The notes beneath the pieces are model-generated. The model saw only the letters and a program-made list of their open reading frames with translations. It was not told the DNA's origin and made no database searches. From Paenalicyclobacillus ferrooxydans (GTDB taxonomy: Bacteria > Bacillota > Bacilli > Alicyclobacillales > Alicyclobacillaceae), in the NCBI RefSeq assembly GCF_001399675.1, contig NZ_LJCO01000040.1:1-64000 (forward strand): a DNA stretch of 64,000 nt, given 5' to 3'. This document shows, piece by piece, positions 17,444 through 24,950 of the stretch (within the stretch, counting starts at the first letter, position 1; each line of letters starts with the position of its first letter). Position numbers and translations under genes: made by a program.

Positions 17444-17938
17444 ACAGAACAACTTCCTTTTCTTGAACCACTTTAATTTTTGTCTACGCTTTCAACTCGC
17501 ATCGTTACTCTCGGTGACTTTTTCGAAGTGCCGCGTCTTGTTCGTCTCTATTTAATCCGTCACTTTCTGAGTGCACTGTGCCCATCGCCGCCTTTGTCGC
17601 GTCCACGTTCGGACTCCCACACAACATGGAAGCATCAGGATCAGCATCGTCCCTGAGAAACATCTCTCTCATTCCATCCCCACCAGTCCTATCCACCTAT
17701 CCCTCCTGGGAATTTTACCTTAACTGCAAACCGATGGCTGATGTCTGTCGGCAAACAAAGTTTTCATGAGAACAGGGTCGAGCAGAGATGTCTCATCCCG
17801 CTCTCGACAGATCCTCTGGAACGGTCAAGATTCACGTCAGTGACTTGTGCCTGACCGTTTTAGCCCAGAGTGCCCAACGAATTTGTTGGAAATGTATTAT
17901 CAGTATACAATTATACCAGGGTGTTAGGAGGTAGCGAC

Positions 17939-18100
17939 ATGGAAAAAACCAAGATGAGTTCACATATAAAAACTATCGACAAAACAGGAAAAACTGGCTT
18001 GACGAAAGAAAAGAAAGAGATACTTAAAAGACATGCTGGATCAGCATCTGTTCCAATTGACTTGAACACCATGAGAGAATGGCTCAAGTATAGAGAATAA
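17939..18100 (+). CDS. Small basic protein, first of a pair
   Basis: 53 residues, lysine-rich (KTGKTGLTKEKKEILKRHAG), no known motif. The ATG at 17939 has AGGAGG 6 nt upstream; the longer frame from 17870 is unlikely. The stop is 1 nt before the next ATG, so the pair forms an operon. A dyad GTATACAATTATAC lies just upstream and could be an operator. The size and pairing recall toxin-antitoxin loci, but nothing in the sequence confirms that. Confidence 0.5.
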   Translation: MEKTKMSSHIKTIDKTGKTGLTKEKKEILKRHAGSASVPIDLNTMREWLKYRE

Positions 18101-18101
18101 A

Positions 18102-18293
18102 ATGGGAAAACTGTTGGCATTCAAGACCAGACAAATTGAACCAGCGATTGACCGAAAGACCTTCCTTGAGATGATTCTGAACGAAGTAAAACGCAAAGAA
18201 GTAATTACGCATTTTGAAGAAAAAGAATACGCTGTGGAAAAGTTTTATGTAACCCCACAATTCGAAATACATGACAATGGTGATGGTCAGTGA
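18102..18293 (+). CDS. Small hypothetical protein, second of a pair
   Basis: 63 residues, mixed charge, with a central helix-like stretch (TFLEMILNEVKRKEVITHF). It starts 1 nt after the stop of the preceding gene, so translation is probably coupled. No family recognised. Confidence 0.5.
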   Translation: MGKLLAFKTRQIEPAIDRKTFLEMILNEVKRKEVITHFEEKEYAVEKFYVTPQFEIHDNGDGQ

Positions 18294-18554
18294 AAAAACG
18301 CCATCTGAATGTTGTGAATCAATGGATGATTGGCGAAGTGACAGTGGGAATTTAAAACACGGATCAAATAAGCCCCAAAACCGTCCAGGCGCATATGAAG
18401 GACTACGATTTTAGAATACTGATGAAAAATCCCGTTGCTGTGCATCACGAAGAACCAATGGTCTGAGGAAATGAGATTGATCGGATACTGCAAGAACCAA
18501 ATGATGATTGCATAAAGCGATAATCTCTTTCCCCATAACCCATCCCTCTATCTT

Positions 18555-18710
18555 TCAATTGTTTTCATCTTTCGAAGCTTGGACACTTTCCCTTTTTGCT
18601 AAAAGGCTCATTTCAGATAATTTCACCGCTTGATATCGATTCTGCTTTTGCTTAGACGCTCTTTTTGCTTTGAATTCAGCCATATTCACCAGTTTTTTAG
18701 CCATACTCAT
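18555..18710 (-). CDS. Lysine-rich 51-residue protein
   Basis: Starts MSMAKKLVNMAEFKAKRASK and ends SKDENN. GGAG lies 6 nt before the ATG at 18710. The protein is strongly basic and helical, without a membrane segment or cysteine. Function unknown. It lies antisense between two plus-strand small genes. Confidence 0.5.
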   Translation of the reverse strand: MSMAKKLVNMAEFKAKRASKQKQNRYQAVKLSEMSLLAKRESVQASKDENN

Positions 18711-18782
18711 TTCAGTCTCCTATTCAACGGTTGTCGCGAATTTTGATACCATAGGACAAGCGTGAGTGATTTAGGAAAAGTG

Positions 18783-18979
18783 ATGGTTTTAGAGAACACA
18801 CATCAAGAGACAACTAAACGAATAGCTCAAAGCACAAAGCAGAATCTTGCATTTCATCGTGCACTGAAGAGAAACTACAAGCCTACAACGGTCTTGACTA
18901 TATGATGTTGGTTTCTGGCGATGCACGCGAAACTCAGCGTCTACGAATGATTCAGTTTCAGGAGTCAATGAACGTTTAA
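18783..18979 (+). pseudogene. Broken small gene, one-base deletion
   Basis: ATG at 18783 with AGGAAAAGTG upstream gives MVLENTHQETTKRIAQSTKQ...LAFHRAL, then the frame decays to a stop at 18905. The next frame continues naturally as EEKLQAYNGLDYMMLVSGD... to a stop at 18979. Adding one G near 18865 would join them into about 65 residues. This is read from continuity of sequence style, not from a known homologue. Confidence 0.35.
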
Positions 18980-19023
18980 ATGCTGAAATTCTGATGCAAA
19001 GGTGAACTCATCCATGGCGCTTG

Positions 19024-19185
19024 CTAAATCTCATCCCCCATCGGCTCCGCAAACATTTCTTCATGCGTATCCATTCCTGGTTTGCATCTTTCTCGGAGTT
19101 CAAGAAAATGGTTGCGAAGTGCCTCCAGGTCATCTGGATCAGGATACACGGAATGAACGAGAACATCTTCTTTGTTTTGTGTCAC
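19024..19185 (-). CDS. Acidic 53-residue protein
   Basis: GTG start at 19185 preceded by AGGAGG at 7 nt. The sequence begins MTQNKEDVLVHSVYPDPDDL and ends EPMGDEI; it is acidic, with one cysteine. The strong ribosome binding site makes it likely to be real. No family recognised. Confidence 0.55.
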   Translation of the reverse strand: MTQNKEDVLVHSVYPDPDDLEALRNHFLELRERCKPGMDTHEEMFAEPMGDEI

Positions 19186-19705
19186 ATCGTCACCTCCTGC
19201 TCAACTTCATTAAACTTTAGGCACTGAGTTGTAAAAGGCTAATTGTGTGCATTCTTCAGTACATGGAGCTTGTCACACTCACTTAAATCCTGATGATCTG
19301 AACTTTCAGTAGCCCCCTTGTTTGATTATAATGAATTCATGGTTGGATTGGTTTCCGATTCGCCGCTCATGGCACATTCCCAGAGGGTTTGGATTCCGAA
19401 TCTTTTGGACAGGAGAGATTCCAGGGATGGGGTCTCTTTTTGTTTGTGAATCCCATAACAGCACAAGAAAGAAATGCGTTCAATCGTAGCAAAATGAATC
19501 ACCAATAAAGATCGACCGTGTGATGCGATTCCATTGTCAAAATGAGCAAAGAGGGTTCCAGAATATCTCTCGAAGCCAAACAAAGATGAATGCGAAGAGT
19601 GTCCATGAAAAACATTGATGGGAAAAGAGCGAAACGATGGGATTCTTCATCACAGAGTCCCTGCTCGAACCGACCTTTCCCCAACAACTCCCTACGCCCA
19701 CATGA
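19186..19705. other. Gap without a supported gene
   Basis: Several overlapping frames of 60-95 codons exist on both strands, but none has a ribosome binding site or natural composition. No repeats or RNA structure were noticed. Confidence 0.4.
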
Positions 19706-20110
19706 TTATTCATCGCAACGGAACATTGACGATTTTGAAATCTCGTGTTCTTCGGCAGTCCCCAACTCAACAAGTCCATACCGAACCAGCAAATCTCCCA
19801 ATTCGCTGTCGAACAGATCCGCATCGTACCAAGGTAGTTGCTTATAATAATTCACGACATGATCCAGATCGTATTTTTCACATATCTCCTTAAAGGCATC
19901 GTGAAATCCGCTGGTACCCTCCATATGAATCCACCATGAATAGTATGTCGATTTTTCATATTCATAGGGCGTTTTGCCCTGCCGAATATCATTCTGCTTA
20001 AATACCTCAATTGCCTTTTCGCGGAAATCAGTCATAAATTCTTTCGTGAAGCATTGTTTGATCTCCACTGGCATTTCGTATTCAAAAGTCAGATCATCTC
20101 GAATTGGCAT
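19706..20110 (-). CDS. Hypothetical 134-residue cytoplasmic protein
   Basis: ATG at 20110 with AGGAGG 8 nt upstream; the first residues are MPIRDDLTFEYEMPVEIKQ. It is rich in aromatic and acidic residues (STYYSWWIHMEG, YYKQLPWYDADLFD). There are no membrane segments and no motif I recognise. It lies alone on the minus strand downstream of the degenerate ATPase, with a gap of 147 bp. Confidence 0.6.
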   Translation of the reverse strand: MPIRDDLTFEYEMPVEIKQCFTKEFMTDFREKAIEVFKQNDIRQGKTPYEYEKSTYYSWWIHMEGTSGFHDAFKEICEKYDLDHVVNYYKQLPWYDADLFDSELGDLLVRYGLVELGTAEEHEISKSSMFRCDE

Positions 20111-20257
20111 CACAATATCCTCCTTTGCAGTTGCAAGGAAAAGCACGATATGGTGGATCTGGACGTTGATCAATACATATATGTAAACCGTCGATTCATT
20201 ACATTGACTCCGTTATTACTGATGCACAATCCACACTTCAAGCCTCTATCGTCTTTC

Positions 20258-20923
20258 TCACGCGCCTGCGAATGACATTAAGACGGCGAATCTGTAAAAA
20301 GCCTGATGGTGGTCGGCGAACAACATTGTCATCAACTCTCGCTCACTACCAGTGAAAGAGAAGGATACATGGGTTTGATGCTGAAAGATCGCACGGAGTC
20401 GTTCCAGCAAGAGATCATCAATTTTCTCGATTACCTGAAACTCGTGAAACCATACTACCAGCCTCGTGCCCGATTGCTCTGGGGTACGTTGCAGGAGGTT
20501 CACAGCTTCATCCAACAGTGCAAGAGGGATTTCTGTCAGCTTTAGTAGACACGATACGTCCAAAATGTCTTCGATTTTGGTGCGGATCTCAGGTTGGGAC
20601 AGATACTCCCAGAAATCATTAAGGGAGCAATCCGATAGAGGCTTGATACCTATACGCAATTGAAGAACCCCCTGTAACAATCGAAGCGTCAATTCCTCAA
20701 TCGTTGAAGTGTTAGACAAGTCGATTTCAGCCGCGTAGCATCCCCTCGCTTCCAGCCTCTTCAGCACATCACAAGCCAAAGTGGTGCCAACATAATGGGG
20801 AACTGTGAATGTGACACTGCAACCGTCGTACAACCGCTGTTCAAGCTCCCGTACAAACCCGTCATACCGAGAATCCGACGTGGGAAGACCACTATCCTGA
20901 GAATTCGCCTGATCGTCACCCAT
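20258..20923 (-). CDS. Degenerate STAND/AAA-type ATPase domain
   Basis: 221-residue protein that follows the layout of archaeal-type AAA ATPases. At the Walker A position it reads TVPHYVGTTLA, lacking the usual GK[ST]. At Walker B it reads VVWFHEFQ, where DEFQ is normal. The sensor-1 region FSFTGSERELM is kept. It ends just after the AFYRF segment, so the usual helical and C-terminal domains are missing. ATP hydrolysis is unlikely. It may be a decaying gene or a binding-only relative. A purine-rich GGGGTG precedes the ATG. It lies 39 nt downstream of the YbaK-like gene. Confidence 0.55.
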   Translation of the reverse strand: MGDDQANSQDSGLPTSDSRYDGFVRELEQRLYDGCSVTFTVPHYVGTTLACDVLKRLEARGCYAAEIDLSNTSTIEELTLRLLQGVLQLRIGIKPLSDCSLNDFWEYLSQPEIRTKIEDILDVSCLLKLTEIPLALLDEAVNLLQRTPEQSGTRLVVWFHEFQVIEKIDDLLLERLRAIFQHQTHVSFSFTGSERELMTMLFADHHQAFYRFAVLMSFAGA

Positions 20924-20962
20924 CTGTCGTATTCACCCCTATCGGACTTGTCCCTACCATCC

Positions 20963-21448
20963 TCATTTTATCGCCATAACCCTTCCCTGGGTCATCTCAA
21001 CCAATTGGTCAGGCGTTAGCTCGAATACCGCTTTCGGATGTCCCGCCGCCGCCCAGATTGTCTTAAACTGAAAGAGGTCTTCGTCAATGATTGTTGTGAT
21101 AGATTCTACGTGACCGAGAGGCGGGACTCCTCCTATGACAAATCCTGTACGTTCACGTACAAAGTCCGCATCGGCTTTTCCAAGTTTATCGTTTAGCTCA
21201 TTAGATAGGGATTTCTCATTGACATGATTCACTCCACTGGCAACCACTAATAACGGGCTGTCTGAGTCCTTTAAGCGGAATATGATGGACTTTGCAATTT
21301 GGGCAACCTCGCAACCGATGACAACAGCCGCTTCTTGAGCGGTTCGCGTGCTGTCTGGTAGTTCTACCACCTTGTTGGTGTACCCCAATTCCGACAACCT
21401 GCTCTGTACCCGCTCTGCACCTTCTTTCAATTGACTCGTCAAAGTCAT
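20963..21448 (-). CDS. YbaK/EbsC-type aminoacyl-tRNA deacylase
   Basis: 161-residue single-domain protein of the YbaK/ProX editing family: early ELPDSTRTAQEAA, then IGCEVAQIAKSIIFR with the conserved lysine, and FVIGGVPPLGH toward the end. Relatives hydrolyse mischarged aminoacyl-tRNA, such as Cys-tRNA(Pro) or Ala-tRNA(Pro). The exact substrate here is unknown. Length is usual. AGGGGGGA directly precedes the ATG with very short spacing; the nearby TTG two codons in could be used instead. Confidence 0.85.
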   Translation of the reverse strand: MTLTSQLKEGAERVQSRLSELGYTNKVVELPDSTRTAQEAAVVIGCEVAQIAKSIIFRLKDSDSPLLVVASGVNHVNEKSLSNELNDKLGKADADFVRERTGFVIGGVPPLGHVESITTIIDEDLFQFKTIWAAAGHPKAVFELTPDQLVEMTQGRVMAIK

Positions 21449-21593
21449 TCCCCCCTAACAATCCGCATCAGCAGAACAGCGCGAACATAACTCTCTGGCT
21501 TACTTTAAAGCTCTGTAACTTTTTGGACGTAAAGGAACTTCATCCGTTTCATCACCGCCATCACTTTATTCTATAAATCAGTATCCTTATACT

Positions 21594-21616
21594 AAAAAAG
21601 GCGGCATATCGCCACC
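21594..21616 (-). terminator. Terminator of the candidate RNA
   Basis: Six-bp stem GGTGGC/GCCGCC (one G-U pair), 5-nt loop, then TTTTTT on the minus strand. Confidence 0.6.
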
Positions 21617-21790
21617 CCATCCACTTCGCTGTTTTCAGCCCCACTTCACAGACGGCAGGGGGTCTCCGCTTGGTCTTACTCATGCACCCTGGGTTCTCAC
21701 TCTTGACGGTGGTGAGTCACACGACTTTTTTACACACCTGTGCGCCGTACTCTCAGTTTAGCCTCTCCCTGACTCGCGGGGAGGAGCCTT
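21594..21790 (-). ncRNA. Candidate structured RNA with intrinsic terminator
   Basis: About 200 nt without a reading frame that folds locally on the minus strand. A 5' hairpin has arms around 21779-21787 and 21761-21769; a small AGTC/GACT hairpin lies at 21715-21726; CTCAC/GTGAG pairs at 21696-21716 with an 11-nt loop; CAGGG/CCCTG pairs across 21656-21691. The 3' end is GGTGGC-GATAT-GCCGCC followed by six T, a good intrinsic terminator. The composition is much more GC-rich than its surroundings. Family unknown; a transposon-derived guide RNA (HEARO/omega type) was considered but not established. Confidence 0.45.
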
Positions 21791-21932
21791 CACCTGGAGC
21801 ATAGCAGATGGGCGGGATTGGATCAATGTGAAGACAGGCTTGAGAGAGGCTTGATAGGACGGTATGTATTCCATTCCGAAAGACCATCACAAGCGTTTAC
21901 TTATCTGAAACGATATCTACTTACAGAACTTT

Positions 21933-21952
21933 AAACATTTATGGTTACATTT
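21933..21952 (+). repeat. Dispersed 20-bp repeat, copy C
   Basis: AAACATTTATGGTTACATTT, 19 of 20 identical to copy A (minus strand). It lies between the candidate RNA and the next plus-strand gene. Confidence 0.5.
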
Positions 21953-22091
21953 CCTGAAGCCTTTCAGTTTCCTACACAACAATCCCTACTTTACTCCGCC
22001 CTCAGACGACCTCAGGCATTTTTTCGGCTGACCAAAGCTTGACACCATGATAGATTGGGATCAAGCAAAAAAAGGGAGGAATGAATTAACA

Positions 22092-22559
22092 ATGAACACA
22101 ACTATTTTCGTAGGGTTTAGGCATCAAGGGATGATCAAAGGTTGTACGTGGCAAAGAACGTTGAAGCAAGATACAGTGGGGAATCGAGTCCTCGACATGC
22201 TTGGAGCCGTAGATGTTGATTATGCCAAGGAGATTTTCGAATGTATTGAGTGGAATCCACGGGGCGAGAGTCACAGGGAAAAGGATGGGACTTATTTGGT
22301 TAAACTGCTCGAACTTGGGATTGCGGAGTATGAAGAAACGTTGCGTAGAACCCTAAAATTCCTGTATCGAAACATCAAGGGGAGCGACATAAAACGTGAT
22401 CTCGCAAGATATCTCAGAAAGAGAAACGGCAAAACGATGGCTCGATTAGTGGCTTCATCTTTAGACTTCCAACAAAATAGATTCAGCACCGCGTTTATCT
22501 TTGATCTGGATGCCAACCAAGTAGAGGTAATCGAAAATCGTCGTATCTCAGTGTCATAA
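22092..22559 (+). CDS. Hypothetical 155-residue protein
   Basis: ATG at 22092 with GGGAGGA 11 nt upstream; the longer frame from 22047 lacks a site. The protein is mixed helix and strand with a charged middle (EETLRRTLKFLYRNIKG). No motif or membrane segment is seen. The next gene follows 18 nt after the stop, so the two probably form an operon. Function not recognised. Confidence 0.6.
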   Translation: MNTTIFVGFRHQGMIKGCTWQRTLKQDTVGNRVLDMLGAVDVDYAKEIFECIEWNPRGESHREKDGTYLVKLLELGIAEYEETLRRTLKFLYRNIKGSDIKRDLARYLRKRNGKTMARLVASSLDFQQNRFSTAFIFDLDANQVEVIENRRISVS

Positions 22560-22577
22560 CCTCGCTGGAGGAACGGT

Positions 22578-22784
22578 TTGGCGCAAATAGTTCCTGGGGG
22601 CACGAAAACGTACAGGCACGCCGTTCCTAAGTTAGCAAAAACCAATGTTGACGAATATACCTTGCCCTTAAATCGGGGTACGAAGAACTGTTCATTATCC
22701 CAAAAAGTCGATAATCTTGGTGGTGATTTCATTGTAAAGGACAAAAACAGACGGTTTCGAGAAATTCAAGTCAGGTCTCTATAA
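22578..22784 (+). CDS. Small 68-residue protein with TTG start
   Basis: TTG at 22578 preceded by GGAGG at 6 nt. The protein begins MAQIVPGGTKTYRHAVPKLA and is basic, with a central LSQKVDNLGGDFIV. It is probably co-transcribed with the preceding gene. No family recognised. Confidence 0.5.
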   Translation: MAQIVPGGTKTYRHAVPKLAKTNVDEYTLPLNRGTKNCSLSQKVDNLGGDFIVKDKNRRFREIQVRSL

Positions 22785-22875
22785 GGAACAAGATGATATC
22801 CAAGGACTTTGCTGAAGCTTTTAATTACACCCTGTAACTGCATGATCATGCTCGAATATCACCGCAACCGCGCCC

Positions 22876-23817
22876 CTATTCCAGAGCATTCACCTTTGAC
22901 TTCCCCTCATAGAGCCGCTTGTCAGCCGAGTGCAAACACGAACCCAAACTGTCGTCCTTCTCTGCAACGGTACATCCAACACTCGCGGTGTACTGTTTAT
23001 GCGTAAACAAGTCCGTCACCTGCTGGGATTGTGTTTCGACATCCATGTCCGTCCTCATCGCAAAGACAAATTCATCCCCGCCGTAACGTGCGACAATGCC
23101 TTGTTGACCAATATGCTCTCGTAGCAATTGAGCGACATCCACAAGAATGGAATCCCCTTCAAGATGTCCCAGGCTATCGTTGATATTTTTGAACTCGTTG
23201 AGATCGAGCATACCCACAATTAGCGCACCATCATGCTGATTTTGCAGTCGAGTGAATTCCAGTTCAAATCCCCTACGATTCAAAACATTCGTCAACGGAT
23301 CGTGAAGGCTTGCATGCTCTGCGATGCGACGGGAAATCAGCATTTCAAGAACGAGAGAGACGTGCGTCGCAGAAGCCGCCATCATCTCCGCATCCGTCTC
23401 ATCAGGTTCAGTCTTCCGTCCGAGAACAATTGCGCCGACATTTGTTCCTTTTACGACAAGCTTCCAAGCTCCGACATATTGAACACCAGCATCCAACCAG
23501 ACTCTTTTCCAGGCGGGAGGTGCTTCATTGACGGAAAGCCATGTTTCAGTGACAACGTAGGCTTCACCTGAAAACCATGCACCATCGCCGATAAAATGCG
23601 TTAACTCCGACTCGGAATACTCAATTCCCCACGGGTTATACACCTTAACCGATGATTCTTCTCCTTCTGCTATGAATTGTTTACAATATATAAACATCCC
23701 TGACTCAACAGCGAACGCCTGCTGTAACACGTCAGCTACCTTCGCAAATAAATCCCTACCCCGTTCCACAGATGCCCAATCTCGTGATTGTTCAATGAGG
23801 GTCTTCAATGAGTGCAT
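22876..23817 (-). CDS. GAF-GGDEF diguanylate cyclase
   Basis: 313-residue cytoplasmic protein. Residues 1-165 look like a GAF sensor domain. Residues about 170-310 are a GGDEF domain with HDPLTNVLNRRG at 172-183 and an intact RYGGDEF at 244-250, so c-di-GMP synthesis from GTP is expected. The usual inhibitory I-site RxxD before GGDEF reads GQQG, so product inhibition at that site should be absent. The start is ATG at 23817, because the longer frame begins inside a terminator. Upstream lie a sigma-A type promoter, a GEMM-I riboswitch and that terminator, implying control by its own product. Confidence 0.88.
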   Translation of the reverse strand: MHSLKTLIEQSRDWASVERGRDLFAKVADVLQQAFAVESGMFIYCKQFIAEGEESSVKVYNPWGIEYSESELTHFIGDGAWFSGEAYVVTETWLSVNEAPPAWKRVWLDAGVQYVGAWKLVVKGTNVGAIVLGRKTEPDETDAEMMAASATHVSLVLEMLISRRIAEHASLHDPLTNVLNRRGFELEFTRLQNQHDGALIVGMLDLNEFKNINDSLGHLEGDSILVDVAQLLREHIGQQGIVARYGGDEFVFAMRTDMDVETQSQQVTDLFTHKQYTASVGCTVAEKDDSLGSCLHSADKRLYEGKSKVNALE

Positions 23818-23837
23818 ATTGACCGCCCCTAACACAC

Positions 23838-23868
23838 AAAAAAACACACCCATCTAAACTTGGATGTG
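23838..23868 (-). terminator. Riboswitch expression-platform terminator
   Basis: Minus-strand CACATCCA (23868-23861) pairs with TGGGTGTG (23852-23845) over 8 bp with one U-G pair, followed by seven T (23844-23838). It lies between the riboswitch and the cyclase start, so ligand-dependent termination is the likely mode. Confidence 0.8.
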
Positions 23869-23876
23869 CCGCATGT

Positions 23877-23973
23877 GTCTCCGATTTAGCGGCAACCTGG
23901 CAGGCATGGCGTAAATGCTGTAGCCCCACGGCTTTGTGCCCCGTCCTTTCGGATCGGTTTACCTTTTTCCTCT
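23877..23973 (-). promoter_or_regulatory. GEMM-I c-di-GMP riboswitch
   Basis: The minus strand reads GGTAAACC, then a helix closed by a GAAA tetraloop (TCCGAAAGGA), then GGGGCACAAAGCCGTGGGG, and further on GCCATGCCTGCCAGGTTGCCG. This follows the c-di-GMP-I consensus order: GGCAAACC, GNRA-capped P2, GCAAAGCC, and the P3 strand ending in GGGUUACCG. It stands in the leader of a diguanylate cyclase and is followed by an intrinsic terminator. The related GEMM-Ib (cGAMP) type cannot be excluded by eye. Confidence 0.78.
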
Positions 23974-23980
23974 ATTCCAG

Positions 23981-24009
23981 AATATACTATTAAAAATTCA
24001 GGAAGGCAA
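23981..24009 (-). promoter_or_regulatory. Promoter of the riboswitch-cyclase transcript
   Basis: Minus-strand -35 TTGCCT (24009-24004), 17-nt spacer, -10 TATATT (23986-23981). The riboswitch begins a few bases downstream. Confidence 0.5.
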
Positions 24010-24085
24010 CTGAAAATAGGTCAAGTAAATCAGGGTGAAGGGAGAGCGGATTTTTATTCCCATAGCGATTTCGTAAGGGCAATAA

Positions 24086-24388
24086 TTAGTGTTTCTTAGG
24101 TTCAATCCAAGCCTTGAATATAAGCCGTCCAACTATCGTGTTAGGCGATGAGCGCACAGTCACAGAAGGAATGGATGGATCATGACTTCTTAAAATTTCC
24201 GCCCAGCGCGGTATCTCACGGATAAGAAAGTCTGCAACCTTTTTATCAGGAGTGGCGTAGCCTACGTTAACGAAGCCCTCACCGATGAATTCGGGATACA
24301 ACGAGTTCGCCCACTCTTCCGCTTCCCAGGTTGAGTCAAAAATCATGCTATCTTCTCTATAACGTCCATGAACCCAATTGATACTCAT
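24086..24388 (-). CDS. Hypothetical 100-residue protein
   Basis: Soluble protein beginning MSINWVHGRYREDSMIFDST, Trp-rich, with IREIPRWAEILRSHD in the middle. AAGGGG lies 9 nt before the ATG. It follows the membrane-protein locus by 15 nt on the same strand, so they are probably co-transcribed. No family recognised. Confidence 0.55.
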   Translation of the reverse strand: MSINWVHGRYREDSMIFDSTWEAEEWANSLYPEFIGEGFVNVGYATPDKKVADFLIREIPRWAEILRSHDPSIPSVTVRSSPNTIVGRLIFKAWIEPKKH

Positions 24389-24403
24389 TCGACCATCCCC
24401 TTA

Positions 24404-24779
24404 CTAATAATTGTTCCACGGCATCCATGGCACCCAAGAAGTAAACACGAAAGATGTGAGTAATATCGCGCACAGAAAATAAATATCAAATGCCAACACT
24501 ATGCCGAAACAGACGGTAGGAATGACCTGCCATGTGGTCGCCCATTTTCTTTTCCACGCATAGTAGGTCGGAACTGCAAAAAGCAAAAGGGTTGAGGTAA
24601 GTGTCATCATCACAAATGACAGGATGCCCATAAACATCCACACTGGAGGTCGAAGGCGTAACGCCGTATCGAATCCTCTGTGGATGCTTGAAAGAAACCA
24701 CAGCAAGTCCACAAAGGAAACTGACTACGCCCAGAAACAGAAACAACAGCCCATGCAATATGAACTTCACTGTCTTCAA
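24404..24779 (-). pseudogene. Small membrane protein, probably frameshifted
   Basis: Two overlapping frames each carry half of what looks like one membrane protein of about 120 residues. The upstream frame (TTG at 24779, ribosome binding site GGGGGTGAGGTGA) gives one strong transmembrane segment, FILHGLLFLFLGVVSFLCGL, and then loses natural composition. The downstream frame continues from about 24700 with two to three more segments (MFMGILSFVMMTLTSTLLLF; VCFGIVLAFDIYFLCAILLT). A shift in the region 24650-24710 would join them. Alternatively, two separate small overlapping genes exist. Function unknown. Confidence 0.45.
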
Positions 24780-24950
24780 ATCACCTCACCCCCATCGCAA
24801 AAGTACCGTAGTAAAGAAGGCTAAACCCGTGAACCCTATTATTTCCTTCATATCAAGGAGTCGAGCAGGAATACGCGATAATATCGCCAATAAAAAAGGA
24901 GCCGAAACAGGAATAATCCCGTTCCAGCCCCTTGTCACTCGAACACTTGC

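Larger units (their letters stand above)
15505..17938. other. 2.4-kb gene-poor stretch with degenerate repeats
   Basis: No frame has a good ribosome binding site together with natural-looking protein sequence. Contents seen: two copies of a dispersed 20-bp repeat (15752-15771 and 17424-17443), a family of degenerate repeats at 16673-17240, the short dyad GGACAGCCTGTCC near 15893-15905, and an inverted TATGGAGG...CCTCCATA pair around 16240-16335. It looks like decayed DNA rather than an operon. Confidence 0.5.

Noticed and set aside
21594-21790. Assignment as HEARO/omega guide RNA or group II intron end
   Set aside because: No IscB, TnpB or reverse transcriptase gene, no domain V seen, and an intrinsic terminator is present; left as unknown RNA.
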